From assembly GCF_000247695.1 (NCBI RefSeq), contig NW_004624742.1:10383162-10447161 (forward strand): a stretch of DNA of 64,000 bases, given 5' to 3'. The notes under the pieces were generated by a model, which did not search any database, was not told where the DNA came from, and saw nothing but the letters and a program-made list of their open reading frames with translations. A program made the translations under genes and the position numbers. Within the stretch, counting starts at the first letter, position 1. Each line of letters starts with the position of its first letter. The stretch comes from Heterocephalus glaber. Taxonomy: Eukaryota > Chordata > Mammalia > Rodentia > Bathyergidae. Positions 9,085-19,959 of this stretch are shown piece by piece.

Positions 9085-12000
9085 CCTCTGCAAGTGACTC
9101 TGTGTTTAGGAGGAAGGTCAACTCTTCTTTTTGCCTTCGTTTTCAAGTTGCCCTCTGGGGATGGTAGGACACTGGGTGCTAGCAGCTGCTTTGGGAACCA
9201 ACCAGACCCCTCGGCTCTGTGTGTGCTTTTCCCATGTGTGCTCTTTGAAGCCTTCCTTGGCCATGCTATGGGCAGCAGAAGAACACAGCAAAGCCTAAGT
9301 TAATTCAGTTTGTGGACAGTAAGTATAGGCCTAGGCTTGGGGGAGGCTTGAGTGAAGCTACTGGCTGCAAGCAAGCTTCGGGATTATCTGTGCACCTCAC
9401 TGGCCCCGGTTACCCTTTCTTACCTTCCCTGTCTTCCTTGTGCCTGACTCCCCCTGCAATCATCGCAGAGAGCTGAGAAGTTTTAGTTCAGTAAATTATC
9501 CTTGGGACCTATATTGCCTTGAGCAGTCTCCACCACAAACTGCTGGCCTTTCTGGGGTCACAGCTTTCCAGATGGGATCTTCCCAGAGTGAGGCCAGGAT
9601 GGGAGGGATTTTGATCTCAGTGTTTTCCGGGCACATGTGGAAATCAGACCTCCAGGGAATTCGCTGTATCTTGTACTCAAAGACATGGTATTTTTACATT
9701 GGATATTCTTGCTTTCTATGAGCATCTTGAATATAATGCCCTCCTCACATGATTGCTGCTAAACGTTTTATGAATGAACAAATGATTATTTCCTTAAATA
9801 GCTCAGTCGTAAGTCTTCTCTCAATGCAGGGGCTGTGTTCTGATTTGATTGTTAGTTCACCCACCGCACTCAGTCCAAGATCAGTCCTCGGTCCAAGTTC
9901 TTCTTTGTGGGTCAGACAAAAGGAGTGGATTTGTTCACTCAGCTCCAGCCCTCACTGTCTATGGGGCCAGCACCCAAAGGGCCCCCCAGTGTATGCCAAA
10001 GCTACCCCTACCCAAGGCCTTCCTTCAGCCATCTCTGAACAATGCTCTGTTGTCATGGGATACAAGTGTTCACTGCAGAGGACATGGGTGGAGAGAAACT
10101 GAGGCAGCGACAGAAGCTCTTTGCTGTTCTCCCTGCATTTTGAGTAGCAGAGGCTATAACAGAATTCCTATATGCTCTAAGTGTTGGACAGATTCTTCCC
10201 AAACAGCTTTCAGCTGCTCCACCTTCTGCCCCAGCTCTGGTCCAGGAATTCCAGCCCCAGAGTTTAGCACATAAATTCCCTGGGGCCACGGCATAGACCC
10301 CCCAGTATGCTGGAAAAGCCAATAATTACTTAGTGGAATAGATCAGACTCGCATTAAGAATGTGGCCAACTGAAGAACATATGAATGATCTACCTTCGTA
10401 CACTTGTATTTACTGACTTATTAATCCATTATTTAAGTGTTCCATAATTTAAAAACTTCCTTGCTTTGTAAGTGGTAAGACTTTCCAGTTAAAGACAATC
10501 ATTGTAGTCCCAACACCCACTATGTTCCTAATTAGCTCTGTAATTAAATTACCAATTAAAGAGAACTGAAAAAACTCTTCATTGGATAAAGCAAAATGTC
10601 CTTAATTATGATGTTGTATCCTTGATGAACAGAAGTAAAAATATATATACACACACTCACACTCAAAATATTAAATATATATGTACCCATCTATAAATGT
10701 CATCTTTTCATAGACTTTTCCATACCACAGCTTCACACTTAAGCTACACGCCAGAGTTGTGACTCTCCTTGTTTTTTTGGTTTTTATTTTTCAAGTGGGT
10801 GGGAGAGAAAAAGGGACAAAGCAAGTCAACTTTATTGGTTTAAACTTGCCTCATGAAAATAATGATATTGATCAATTTTATAGGGCTTGATTCAAAAGGG
10901 AATTGTTCAAGCTACTTCCAAATGAGAGCAATACAATAAAGAAAAGGCACATAAGATGTAATACTATCATTGAAAGGGCCAACTTTTGCTACCTATTAAC
11001 CCTGCTTTCTCTCACACAAAAGCAGTTAGGATGGTCTACAAGATACAACAGTGATTTAGAAGAGTCCCCTGGCATTGTGCCTTAGTGGATCTGAGGGTTG
11101 ACTCTATAAAGCTTCATGTAGCTCTGTTTTCCTGATCCATAATGCAAGAGAGAGAATAGAAACAACTATGAACAGGAAGGAAAGAACCTCTCTTTTTTTC
11201 TGTATTTACATTTTACAAAATTTACCATTTTTCTGAGGGTGCAGAATGACTAGTGTGTTAATTATGTTCACAACTGCACATACCAAGTCAGGAAATACCA
11301 AAAGAAAAAAAAAACACAACTTCTTGCAGCAAAACTGAGTTACTGAAGTTGCCCGTGGCATATAATGAAGTCATACACTGTCCCACTGTTCAAACATTCC
11401 AAATAGTGAATGTGCCAAATAACCACTTCTTGGTTATTGCCGGGGGGGGGGCTGTTAATTCATTTCCCAAACCTTCCCTGCCTTCCCCCTGCCTCATACC
11501 CCTCCCAAGTCATTCTATATATCTGTGCATTTCAGTACATTGATTTTTAAGTCTTGAAGCTAGATCTTGTGTTGTATACTTCATTCAGGGAGAAAGGAAT
11601 TTAGCACAAACATTCCAAAGGAAATTCTAGTAGGGTGATGAAATTTAGTGTAGAAATTTTTATCTCAAAGGGGAGATGAGTTTGGGAAAGTTCTTATTAT
11701 GCAGCAATTTTCCATGGACAAAATTAAACTCTTGTCCCTGCTACCATAAGCATAATAAGAGCCACATTTATAAGTGTCCTTTGTATAGCTGTGTTTATAG
11801 CTTTGAATGAATCCTAGAAATGAGATCCAAACTCTACTGGGCACTTGCTTTCTTAAGATTGGTGCATGGCAGATCATAAAGTGCAAATGGATTGCTCTTC
11901 TTCCCTATTAAGAAGGTATATCTTGGCCTTTTCCTGGTATATACTGAAAAGCTCAGAAGAGGATACAGATGAACAATGTGTCCATAGTTTGTAGCTTCAG

Positions 12001-12765
12001 CTCAGATCCACAGTTACTAGTGGCCAACACTTTCCTTCTCTCAGTTCTTAAAACTCAGGGAAAATTGTGGCTTCCACTTCATGAATGAGGAGCATTAAAC
12101 TTTTGGCAGCTTCCATAAACTGTCACAGAAAACACTGATGGTTAGGCTAAACTCAGAGATAAAAGCAGAACCAAGGCTGAAACCTCCAAACCTGATCATC
12201 TTGACTCTGAAAAACTAATGAAAGCCACTCAGGCAATAGTTTGCTCAAATTTCTCTAGCAACTCTGCCTCTCATCACACAGGAGAAATGCTACATCTCCC
12301 CAGGGCACGTGACATTCTGGTTTTGGCTGAGAAAGCTGTCCCCTACATCACACAGCTCTGCAGCGGACCTCTCTCCACTAAACACACTCACTTCCCACAT
12401 GAGCTACCATATGTCTTACCCTTCATAAGAAGTTGGGTGTGAATCCATTTTTATTTTAGCAAGGACTCTGATTCTGTTCGTCATTAATCTTCCCCCTTTG
12501 CCTCATCCTTCATCTCTTGCCAAATGACTTTTCACTGGACTTATTTTAAAGGACAAAACATTCCTTTACTCCCTCTGTTAAGAGATGCCACGAGAAATTA
12601 AGAAAATGGCTGGCGAACTTCTTTTGTTTAATGAGGGATTTGTGTTCCAGCTTTCACATGTGAATAAGTGATTTTCACTAATGGGAACCTGTTAAAGAAA
12701 CTTAGTGAAAAAAAAAAAAGAAACTTAGTGAAAATTACTCTAGTGTCTCTTAACAGACCGTGCTG
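9085..12765. other. Single-copy noncoding block
   Basis: About 3.7 kb without a convincing exon. The open frames at 9440-9721, 9749-10102 and 9849-10274 overlap in different frames and show no conserved motif. An AT/CA-rich low-complexity stretch lies at about 10,638-10,690 and a G10 run at 11,442-11,451. Nothing else recognised. Confidence 0.45.
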
Positions 12766-13025
12766 TAGTGATTCTCAAATTTTAGTATCTTTAACAGAAT
12801 CCTACAGAACATGTTAAAAATGTGGAATCCTGGGTTTAGAATCCCCATCCAACCTTGTGGCAACCCAGGAATCTGTTTTGTTTTGGTTTTGGTTCTGGAG
12901 ATCGAACTCGGGACCTTGCATTTTAAGGGCAGGCACCAGAACCACTGAGCTAAATTCCTGGCCCTAGGAATCTGTATTTTTGAGAGCTCATGGAGTAATT
13001 CTGATGAAGGTATCCCCAGAACATA
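12766..13025 (+). mobile_element. MER5A-like hAT element split by an ID SINE
   Basis: Left part: GTAGTGATTCTCAAATTTTAG, ACATGTTAAAAATGTGGAATCC. Right part, after the insertion: GAATCTGTATTTTTGAGAGC and TAATTCTGATGAAGGTATCCC. Together they follow the MER5A order, with the ID element at 12,877-12,965 in between. The hAT element is therefore older than the SINE. Confidence 0.65.
12877..12965 (-). mobile_element. ID-type SINE (young subfamily)
   Basis: Minus-strand copy: read on the plus strand it shows the inverted B box (GATCGAACTCGGGACC) and A box (CCACTGAGCTAAAT) and ends in the inverted GGCCAGG-like head. A target-site duplication, AGGAATCTGT, lies at 12,867-12,876 and 12,966-12,975. The T-rich segment on the left is its inverted tail. 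Confidence 0.85.
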
Positions 13026-14406
13026 CCTTGAAATACATGGACTCAATGAATGTTTATCCACATCGCAAAGAGAACTTGCAGCCTTGGTTTGGGGATAGCC
13101 TGGCTTCAGGGTATTGGAATGTTAAGGGGTCAGGGCCAAAGGGCTGGGGGGAGATGTGGGGGCCTGGGATGTCAAAGGTCACCTCCACTTCTCTTCTAAC
13201 GAAGTCCTTAGCTTGTCTTGTTTTCATGCGTTTTGAACTTACTTGTTATTAAAATAAAGAATAGTCTGTTCAAATTCTTTCCGTGAATCTTTCCTGGTTC
13301 CTTAAGAGCAAATGGCCAGGAATCGTCTTTGCTCTTTGCTACTTGGCCGTCACTACTCAGCTTAGACTCAGTGTTCTTGCTTGGAATCACATTTCCAATC
13401 TGTACCATAACTAATCTGGACTTTGAAAATCAAAATTAGCAAGCATGATATGTAACCTGAACGTGATTTTTTTTTCAATAACTGGAACTCTTAATATTTG
13501 GTTTTGCTTAATGACCTAAGACACGAATCCACAAGGATTACTATTTCTGCCCAATTCGATTTACACACAAGAGTAGAATTCACATAACCCGGCTTTAATT
13601 TTTCTCGTATAAATAATTAATTCTACATTTAAAAACACGTTAAGATGTTTTATTTCTTAATCAGCTAATTTGACTGGGAAACAAAGATGCCTTTTATTCA
13701 CATTTTCTTTGAGTCCTGTTACTGTAGTAAAAGTTCCCCACAAGATTTGGCCTTCACTCACTAGTTTCCTGTCTGCCAATTAGTTTCCAGAGCAGCTATT
13801 TTACAAAAATGCTTCTCACTTTTAAAAAATGTAATTGAATGTCTGTTCATCACAGAGTTTCTTGTGTTCAAGCCCAGGGTGTTAAACATTTTTCGGGTTG
13901 ACTTGGGTCAGCTTTGAAAATTTTCAGACAGTGAAACTTGAGAAGGGACTGTATGCTTCAGCGTGTTCCTCACATTCTGTTAAATATTAAGTGGATATTA
14001 AAATGGAGTTGTTATACCTCTCAACTGACTTCAAGTGTGCCATATAGTTTACAAGACTATTAATTAAATGAGAGGATTGCATGGGATGCACATGTATTTT
14101 CATAATCATTCACATTGGCCCAGAGTTGCCCTTTAATTTTCAGACTAATTAAAGTAACATATTGAACTGCAAAGGGTGGATGGCTGCGTTTCTGCAGAGA
14201 TGTTAACACTGGAGAAAGTGGAATGGTAAATTTTTCACTTTGAAAGGAAGGGAAAAGCCTGAGAGAAGAAAGAATTCGCCTGAGTGGACCTGACTCCATT
14301 CCATTCATGGCTCCCTATTTGTTCCACTTCTGGATCAAGTTTTTAATTTAACAAGACTTCGTTGGGGGATGGAGGGGCTTCGACCCCATCTGTTTGGGGC
14401 CAGAGT
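13026..14406. other. AT-rich single-copy block
   Basis: No exon or named repeat seen. Long AT-rich segments (13,420-13,680 and 13,980-14,160) contain many TAAT cores. This is the texture of conserved noncoding DNA, but conservation cannot be judged from one sequence. Confidence 0.4.
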
Positions 14407-14424
14407 GTGCCCCACCTGGTGGTG
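14407..14424 (-). promoter_or_regulatory. CTCF-like motif
   Basis: Read on the minus strand the core is CCACCAGGTGGGGC. It agrees with the CTCF core CCACCAGGGGGCGC at all but two or three positions. A motif call only; it lies in otherwise single-copy DNA. Confidence 0.35.
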
Positions 14425-16189
14425 CAATTGATTTTTGAATTAACTGGGCTTTATTTCAGTACAATAGAGTGATTGTTTAGTTGCTTTTAAGCACTAGGAT
14501 TCTTGGAATCTGATGGGCAAAAAAATAAATCAGAGTGCAATGTGCAGCTCTCTCGGCTGCTAATTGCATCTGACCCATTATCCTCCACAGCCCTAGTGCA
14601 AACTTTGACACGGCTGACTTGGAGTTTGAAGCATAAATGGAAAGGGTGCTTTTGCAGGTCATCATACTGCAGAAAGTCCATTCCTGGAACACTTTCCAAG
14701 GCCTGAAAAAGAGAAGAAACAGATATGAGCAATTATCCCAGGATTGTGCAGCTGCTGGCATTTGGGGCTGGGCAGACACAGCCACTGGCCCAGCTCCCTC
14801 CGGCACCACCCAGGGAGGGGAGCGGGGATGGAGGGGCTCAGGCTGTCCCTACACACAGAGGCAGAGGTGTCAAACGACCCGGGTGTGTGTATGTGTGTGT
14901 GTGTTTGTGTGTTCTGCACATCCGGGGAAAGAGTGGCTGAAGGGAGTTCCCCTTCTGCCTCCCACACCCACCTTTAAAAAGCAGGTTGCTTTTGCACCCA
15001 CTTTTTCCTGCCTCCCTCGCTTTGTCCTCACCACTGTGGCTGTGCCTCACTACCCAGAAAGCCTCTTTGAAAAGAGCACAGGCTTTATAAAGATCCTCTT
15101 TTTCTTCACAAAGAAAAGTTCCCCCACTCCTAAGAGGTTCATCCAAAAGAAATATCTTGCCTACTCCCCAGCCGGGTGTGACACAAGGATGTGAATGGCG
15201 CTGTGAATCAGCTGTCCTCCAGCCACAGCTCTCTCCCTGAGGGCGCCATCTTCAGCATGGTTAACAGTGACTGTATAAACAGACCCAGGGACAATGGTTT
15301 AAGGATGGAATTGAGCTTGATAGGAGAGAAAGGAGTGACTGGAGAGGGCCCATGGGGGACAGGGTCATTTTCAATTCAAGAGAGGTTCTGGAGGCTCAGG
15401 GAAAAATTGCACCTGAAAAAAGAAACTGGGTCCAAGCACGAACTCTTCAAGTTGGAGAGAAAACTCACTCTTTAAAGGCAGGGGTAGGGGACCCCAGGAA
15501 ACAGGGCAGCAGACAGTCAGCTATGGGAACGTCCCTCCACCCTAAGTCTCCAGTCCAGTAGGAGTTCTCTAGGCGTGAGTTCAGACAGGAACTTTGGTCA
15601 GTATGACCGGGCACATCAAATCCCAGCTACTCTACCCATGACCTTGGCCACATTATGTAACTCTTCTGCCTCCGTTTGCAAAACCCTCATACAGATCAGT
15701 AATAAACAGTAATACAAAAATATCTTTGTTGTGAGGAATTCCATGCTAAAACCTGGTGTGAGGTAAGCTCTTAAAAATTTCAGATCGTATGATCATTAGA
15801 ATGTAGGTAAGGGCTCATCATGTTTGCTAAAGGCAGCTGGAGTTCCCCAAAGAGGACCAGAAGTTCAAGCATCAGACAGCACTGACAAAGCAGCACACAG
15901 GTTGGAGGCCTGGCTTCTGGTAGTCTGAGCTCTGGGGTCTAGAGACCTCACACCTGGTGGAGGAGGCAGGTAGCTGTACCAGTAAAAGGGCAAAGATACT
16001 GTTGCTCTTTGTGGCCCAGGGCACCACTGACCATTAGATCCTGCCTGGCAGAGATCTCCTTACCCCCCAAAGAAAGGGTTTCTGCCTCACTCTGCACCAG
16101 GGGGACAAGGTGTTGGTGTGCACCCAGGCCTACTACACTCTGCCTTTACCCTAAAGATGGAGAGACCAACCCAATGTTGATGCTTATCG
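14425..16189. other. Single-copy noncoding block
   Basis: It includes a (TG)n tract at 14,883-14,913. The 185-codon plus-strand frame at 14,637-15,194 crosses that microsatellite, has overlapping open frames on the other strand and no family motif, so I do not call it a gene. A decayed MIR-like piece may lie at about 15,640-15,715. Confidence 0.45.
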
Positions 16190-16271
16190 TGTGATGATTA
16201 ATTTCGTGAATCAATTTCACTGAGCTGAGGGATAATCAGATAGCTGGTGTGCCATTCATTGTGGGTGCATC

Positions 16272-16366
16272 AGGGCTGGGGATTTAGCTCAGTGGTTCTG
16301 CCACCTACCTTGCAAGTGCAAGGTCCCGAGTTCAATCCCCAGTACCAAAAAAAAAAAAAAATCCGG
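16272..16366 (+). mobile_element. ID-type SINE (young subfamily)
   Basis: Full-length copy with A box, B box and an A15 tail. The target-site duplication TGTGGGTGCATC is exact at 16,260-16,271 and 16,367-16,378, so this is a recent insertion by L1-type target-primed reverse transcription. Confidence 0.9.
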
Positions 16367-16393
16367 TGTGGGTGCATCTGTGAAGGTACATCT

Positions 16394-16482
16394 ATTTTTT
16401 TGGTGGGGGAAACTGGGAATCAAATTCAGGACCTTGTGCTTATGAGGCAGGCACTAGAACCGCTGAGCTAAATCCCTGGCCC
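16394..16482 (-). mobile_element. ID-type SINE (young subfamily)
   Basis: Opposite orientation to its neighbour at 16,272. The duplication TGTGAAGGTACATCT at 16,379-16,393 recurs at 16,483-16,497 with one change (A to G). The left copy directly abuts the right duplication of the neighbouring SINE. Confidence 0.9.
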
Positions 16483-16920
16483 TGTGAAGGTGCATCTTAA
16501 AGAGATCAGCATTTGAATTGACAGACTGCTGAGACACCCTCACCAAGCCAAAAGGGCATCATCCCATCCATTAAGGACCTGAACAGAGCAAAGAAGTGGA
16601 GGAACAGCAAATTCACTCCTGTGCTTTAGTTGGCACAAGCATCTTCTCTTGTCCTTGAATCTTAGAGCCTATGGCCCTCTGGCCTTTGGACTCAGACTGG
16701 TATTTACATTATCAGTCCCCAAGTTCTCAGTCTTTGGACTGGAATTTACACCCCTGGCCACCTTGGTTCTGTTTAGAATGGAAGTACATCACTGGCTTCA
16801 CTGGTTCTCTAGCTTCTCAGGCTCCATCATCACATGAGCCACTCCCTCATCATAAATCTTCCTATACATCTCTGTGTATATTCTATTGGTTCTGTTTCTC
16901 TGGAGAACCTTGACTAATAC

Positions 16921-18002
16921 AGCTGGGTTTGGCCATGGTTTCTTTTCCCAGTGGGAAACCAGAAGATGATGCTTTGTGAGAGTTTAGTTTATAGCTCCTG
17001 TGTGTATTTAAATAAACGTGTAAGGCACTGACTTTAACAGTACTGCAACAGAGCCATCCCACCCATGTTCTCATCTCAGAGATAGAAAAATGTGCTAGGT
17101 TTGGGGCCAGGTCTACACTGCACCTGGACCCCTATATTTGCCAGTAAATAGAAGCACATGGAGTTATTAATTAGCTTTTATGAGTTAATTAGCATTCATA
17201 TGTAATGTCAACACAAGATGATGAACTAAGCTAGATTGTTTGGGAAGGGGAGATGAAGGAGAAAACTTCTCCTTCCACTTGGATTTACATAAATGTTACT
17301 TCCCAGAATGAACCCCCACCTAGGAGTCAGAAGAAATAAACACAAATATTCAGGGTAAGACAGTAAATTCCCTGAATATGAGGGTGGCCTCTCCAGAGTT
17401 TCTGGTTTCCATTACTAATCTATTTCATATTGAATGGATTTGAGGCTCAGTTTAAAGAAAACATGCAGTAGCAACATAACTACCCAGGGTTGCCATATGT
17501 AACTCTTTTTCATGAATTTTTTTAGTTGAAAGGAAATTCAATGATCACTGTATTATGTCCCAAGCTTCAGGTAAGAAAATCCAAGTCCTAAAGTTAATAA
17601 CAAATGTGGGGCTACAAACTTCACATCTCTACCTCTCTTTCAGTGTCTCAAAAACATTTCCCTTTCAGCCAGTCTTTCAGCTCAGCTCAGTAAGAATTTA
17701 GGTCAGTTGATGTCCTTACTTCGGTTTTTCCCGGGCAGGGGAACCAAGTGGAAACCTGTGGGAACCACCAAACTTCTAATGAAAACAGGAGGCAAGTTAT
17801 ACTGGGCTTACAGAATTTAACTTTCTAGAGACTAAAAGGAGTTTGGGAGAGAGGGAAAGAAAGGAAAGCAGCAGCTGAATGAAAGAGGAGACAGGAATGG
17901 TTAGAAAACTAGAAATGCCTGGAGGACTATCAGTTCTCAGTTCTTCCATCCATTTGGAAATCTGACCGATTTTATGCACATCTGTAATAATTGAATTAAA
18001 TT
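16921..18002. other. Unassigned noncoding block
   Basis: AT-rich. At 17,163-17,210 it contains a cluster of ATTAATTAGC and GTTAATTAGC homeodomain-type sequences. No exon or named repeat seen. Confidence 0.4.
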
Positions 18003-18015
18003 TTAACAGTGGTTT

Positions 18016-18120
18016 GTTTTTTGTTTTTTGTGGGGGTTTTTTTGTGTGTGCCAGGGATCAAACTCGGGTCCTTGCGCTTGCGAGGCAGACGGCGGAACCA
18101 CTGAGCTAAATCCCCGACCC
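18016..18120 (-). mobile_element. ID-type SINE (young subfamily)
   Basis: Minus-strand copy with a T-rich, G-interrupted inverted tail at 18,016-18,050. It is flanked by an exact 13-bp duplication, TTAACAGTGGTTT, at 18,003-18,015 and 18,121-18,133. Confidence 0.9.
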
Positions 18121-18133
18121 TTAACAGTGGTTT

Positions 18134-18780
18134 TTAATGGGTTAAAATACCTTTGAAAGTTTTTCCCATGTTCAATCTATACCAGCTGTTTTGCTCACAA
18201 AAACCCACTCACAAAAGGATGGCCCACAATTTTGGTTATAGTGCCCATCTTTCTTTGCTCTCTTACAAAGTCTTTGATATAATAAACTCTTATCTAATTT
18301 CTAAAGGATACCCTGTGTCTCTCAATTATGATTTTCGATAGCAGAGCATCACTCCAAGTCTCTTAAGCTATGTTGGAACAATATCCAGTATTATAACCAT
18401 TCAAGGAAATGAAGGCAGACTAAGTGCTTAGCCAGGATATTCAGGTCTTATGTTCACATAGATCCCTTGTTTGGAACAGTGGGATATCCTGCTGATATCA
18501 TAATATTTCAGTAATACCACATTTCTGCAAATAAGCATGGTTTCCATCCTAGTAAATTGGCTGTAGTTCTCAGACTCATTGTTGATGATTCTAATCTGCA
18601 ATTATGCATTTTGTTTGTTTATTAGTAAAGAAAATAACTAAGAGACCAAAGATGACCTCTATCTCATTTTTTTTGGTCCATCTACACAGAATTTTGTATT
18701 CTACCCAAAATTTAGTGTTGATTTTCAACTTGGTTGGGAGCTTATTCCAAAGTAATTCCCACATCTCCTAAGACAATCAT
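18134..18780. other. Unassigned noncoding block
   Basis: Single-copy in appearance. Short T8 run at about 18,667-18,674. It might include the 3' end of the minus-strand frame at 18,811-19,176 if that is a retrocopy. Confidence 0.4.
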
Positions 18781-18810
18781 CTTCCCTGAATTTTTACCTT
18801 TCTTTGTCCA

Positions 18811-19206
18811 TCAATTCATCACTGGAGAACAAATTGTCTGATCATTAGAGTTCATTGTCTTCTTGATGTTCCCTTGGGATGCTGCAGTATTGGAGTTTGT
18901 ACTGCAATTATGCAGTGGTCTTATGTAAATGTGTCGATAGTCTTTCAAATTCTCATCAGTGGGTTTAACTGACTCAGTAAAGTAGCTCAGGCCAACAAAG
19001 CCTTTCTGAGCTCTATTAATGTACAAGAACTTCTGGATGGCTATCTCAATGATCCAGTGTTCTTCTGGAACTGTGGGCCCATAATCAACCACCAACTTTT
19101 CCTGCTGAAGTTTGTACACTGCTGATTTAGATAATGGGGTGAGGGTTTCAGCAATGTTAAAAAGTTGAATAGGCATCAGCAGCTCTGATGCTAGAGAACC
19201 TACCAG
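18811..19206 (-). pseudogene. Unidentified reverse-strand frame, possible retrocopy fragment
   Basis: A minus-strand frame of 121 codons from the first Met at 19,176. The same frame stays open for another ten codons upstream, to a stop near 19,207. Composition is protein-like: charged and aromatic residues are spread evenly, with patches such as VYKLQQEKLVVDYG, PEEHWIIEIAIQKFLYINRAQKGF and PTDENLKDYRHIYIRPLHN. It has no low-complexity bias, which is unusual for a chance frame in this AT-rich area. It is not one of the transposon proteins I know, and I cannot name a parent gene. No intron or clear poly(A) is visible. Confidence 0.4.
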
Positions 19207-19479
19207 TAGGTGGTCACTTCAGGTATGTCTTTGTAGCTGCCAAGTGTGCTTGGTGTCTGCCAGAATTAAGATTCAGGGTTGGTATAAATGCAGCATCCTC
19301 CTCTGCTTCAGGTATAGATTTTATAAGTGGCATTTACTGTGACTGAAATCACTTGACAGTCCTATCCAGGGAACTCTATCCAAGCAGCAGGCCAAAGGAT
19401 GCGTGAGAAACACATTCACCACTGAAGCCTGTCAATGACTCTGCATCATCCTGGGGATGAAATGTATGCTTGTTTCCAT

Positions 19480-19915
19480 TGAATATGTATAGAAGCCTTC
19501 TTCATCTGACCCTTTCATTATCTCTTCTCTTGTTCTCTATGATCCAACATCCATCCATCTGTGCTGTTCTTTTTACCCCATACCTTTTCTCTACCTGGAA
19601 TACCCTTCCACTGTGGCCTGATCTTTTTATTATCTACAAGGCTAAGCTCCTTCTGGAAACTTCCTCTATTATCTTTCCTCTCTGACCACATAAAGTTTCA
19701 CTCCTCTATGTCATCTCTACCAATCACATTTATCATAGTGTTTGCAACAGTTTGGTTATGTTCTTTTTCTTCTGTCAGGCTGTGAGTCTCTTAAAGGAAA
19801 AGGCAATGTCTCATTTCTCTTAGTCATTTTCCTATACCAAGTCATATTTCCTATACCAAGGAAAAAACCTAACACATAGTAAATGCTTAATAAACGTTCA
19901 ATGGATGAATGGCAG
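19480..19915 (+). mobile_element. L2 LINE 3' end
   Basis: It shows the L2 3' pattern in order: CTGGAATACCCTTCCACTG, CTAAGCTCCTTCTGGAAACTTCC, a CTGTGAGTCTCTTAAAGG block, then ACACATAGTAAATGCTTAATAAACG with TGGATGAATG. Two copies of a CCTATACCAAG phrase occur at about 19,830-19,860. L2 is older than the ERV next to it, so it probably marks the edge of that ERV. Confidence 0.75.
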
Positions 19916-19959
19916 TCTTCACTCTTATGATAAGGCTATAAAAAGGCAGTAAGTGCCAA

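Larger units (their letters stand above)
16190..16920 (-). mobile_element. MLT2/MT2-like ERVL-type LTR, carrying two ID insertions
   Basis: The plus strand ends CTCTGGAGAACCTTGACTAATACA and begins TTAATTTCGTGAATCAATTTCAC. Reversed, this is the layout I associate with MLT2-group LTRs of class III endogenous retroviruses. Internal phrases such as GAGATCAGCATTTGAATTGAC and AGGGCATCATCCCATCCATT agree. The two ID elements at 16.3-16.5 kb interrupt it. Family name is from memory. Confidence 0.55.

Noticed and set aside
14637..15194. 185-codon plus-strand frame
   Set aside because: It reads through a (TG)n microsatellite, giving a CVCVCVC-type peptide, and has open frames on the other strand at the same place.
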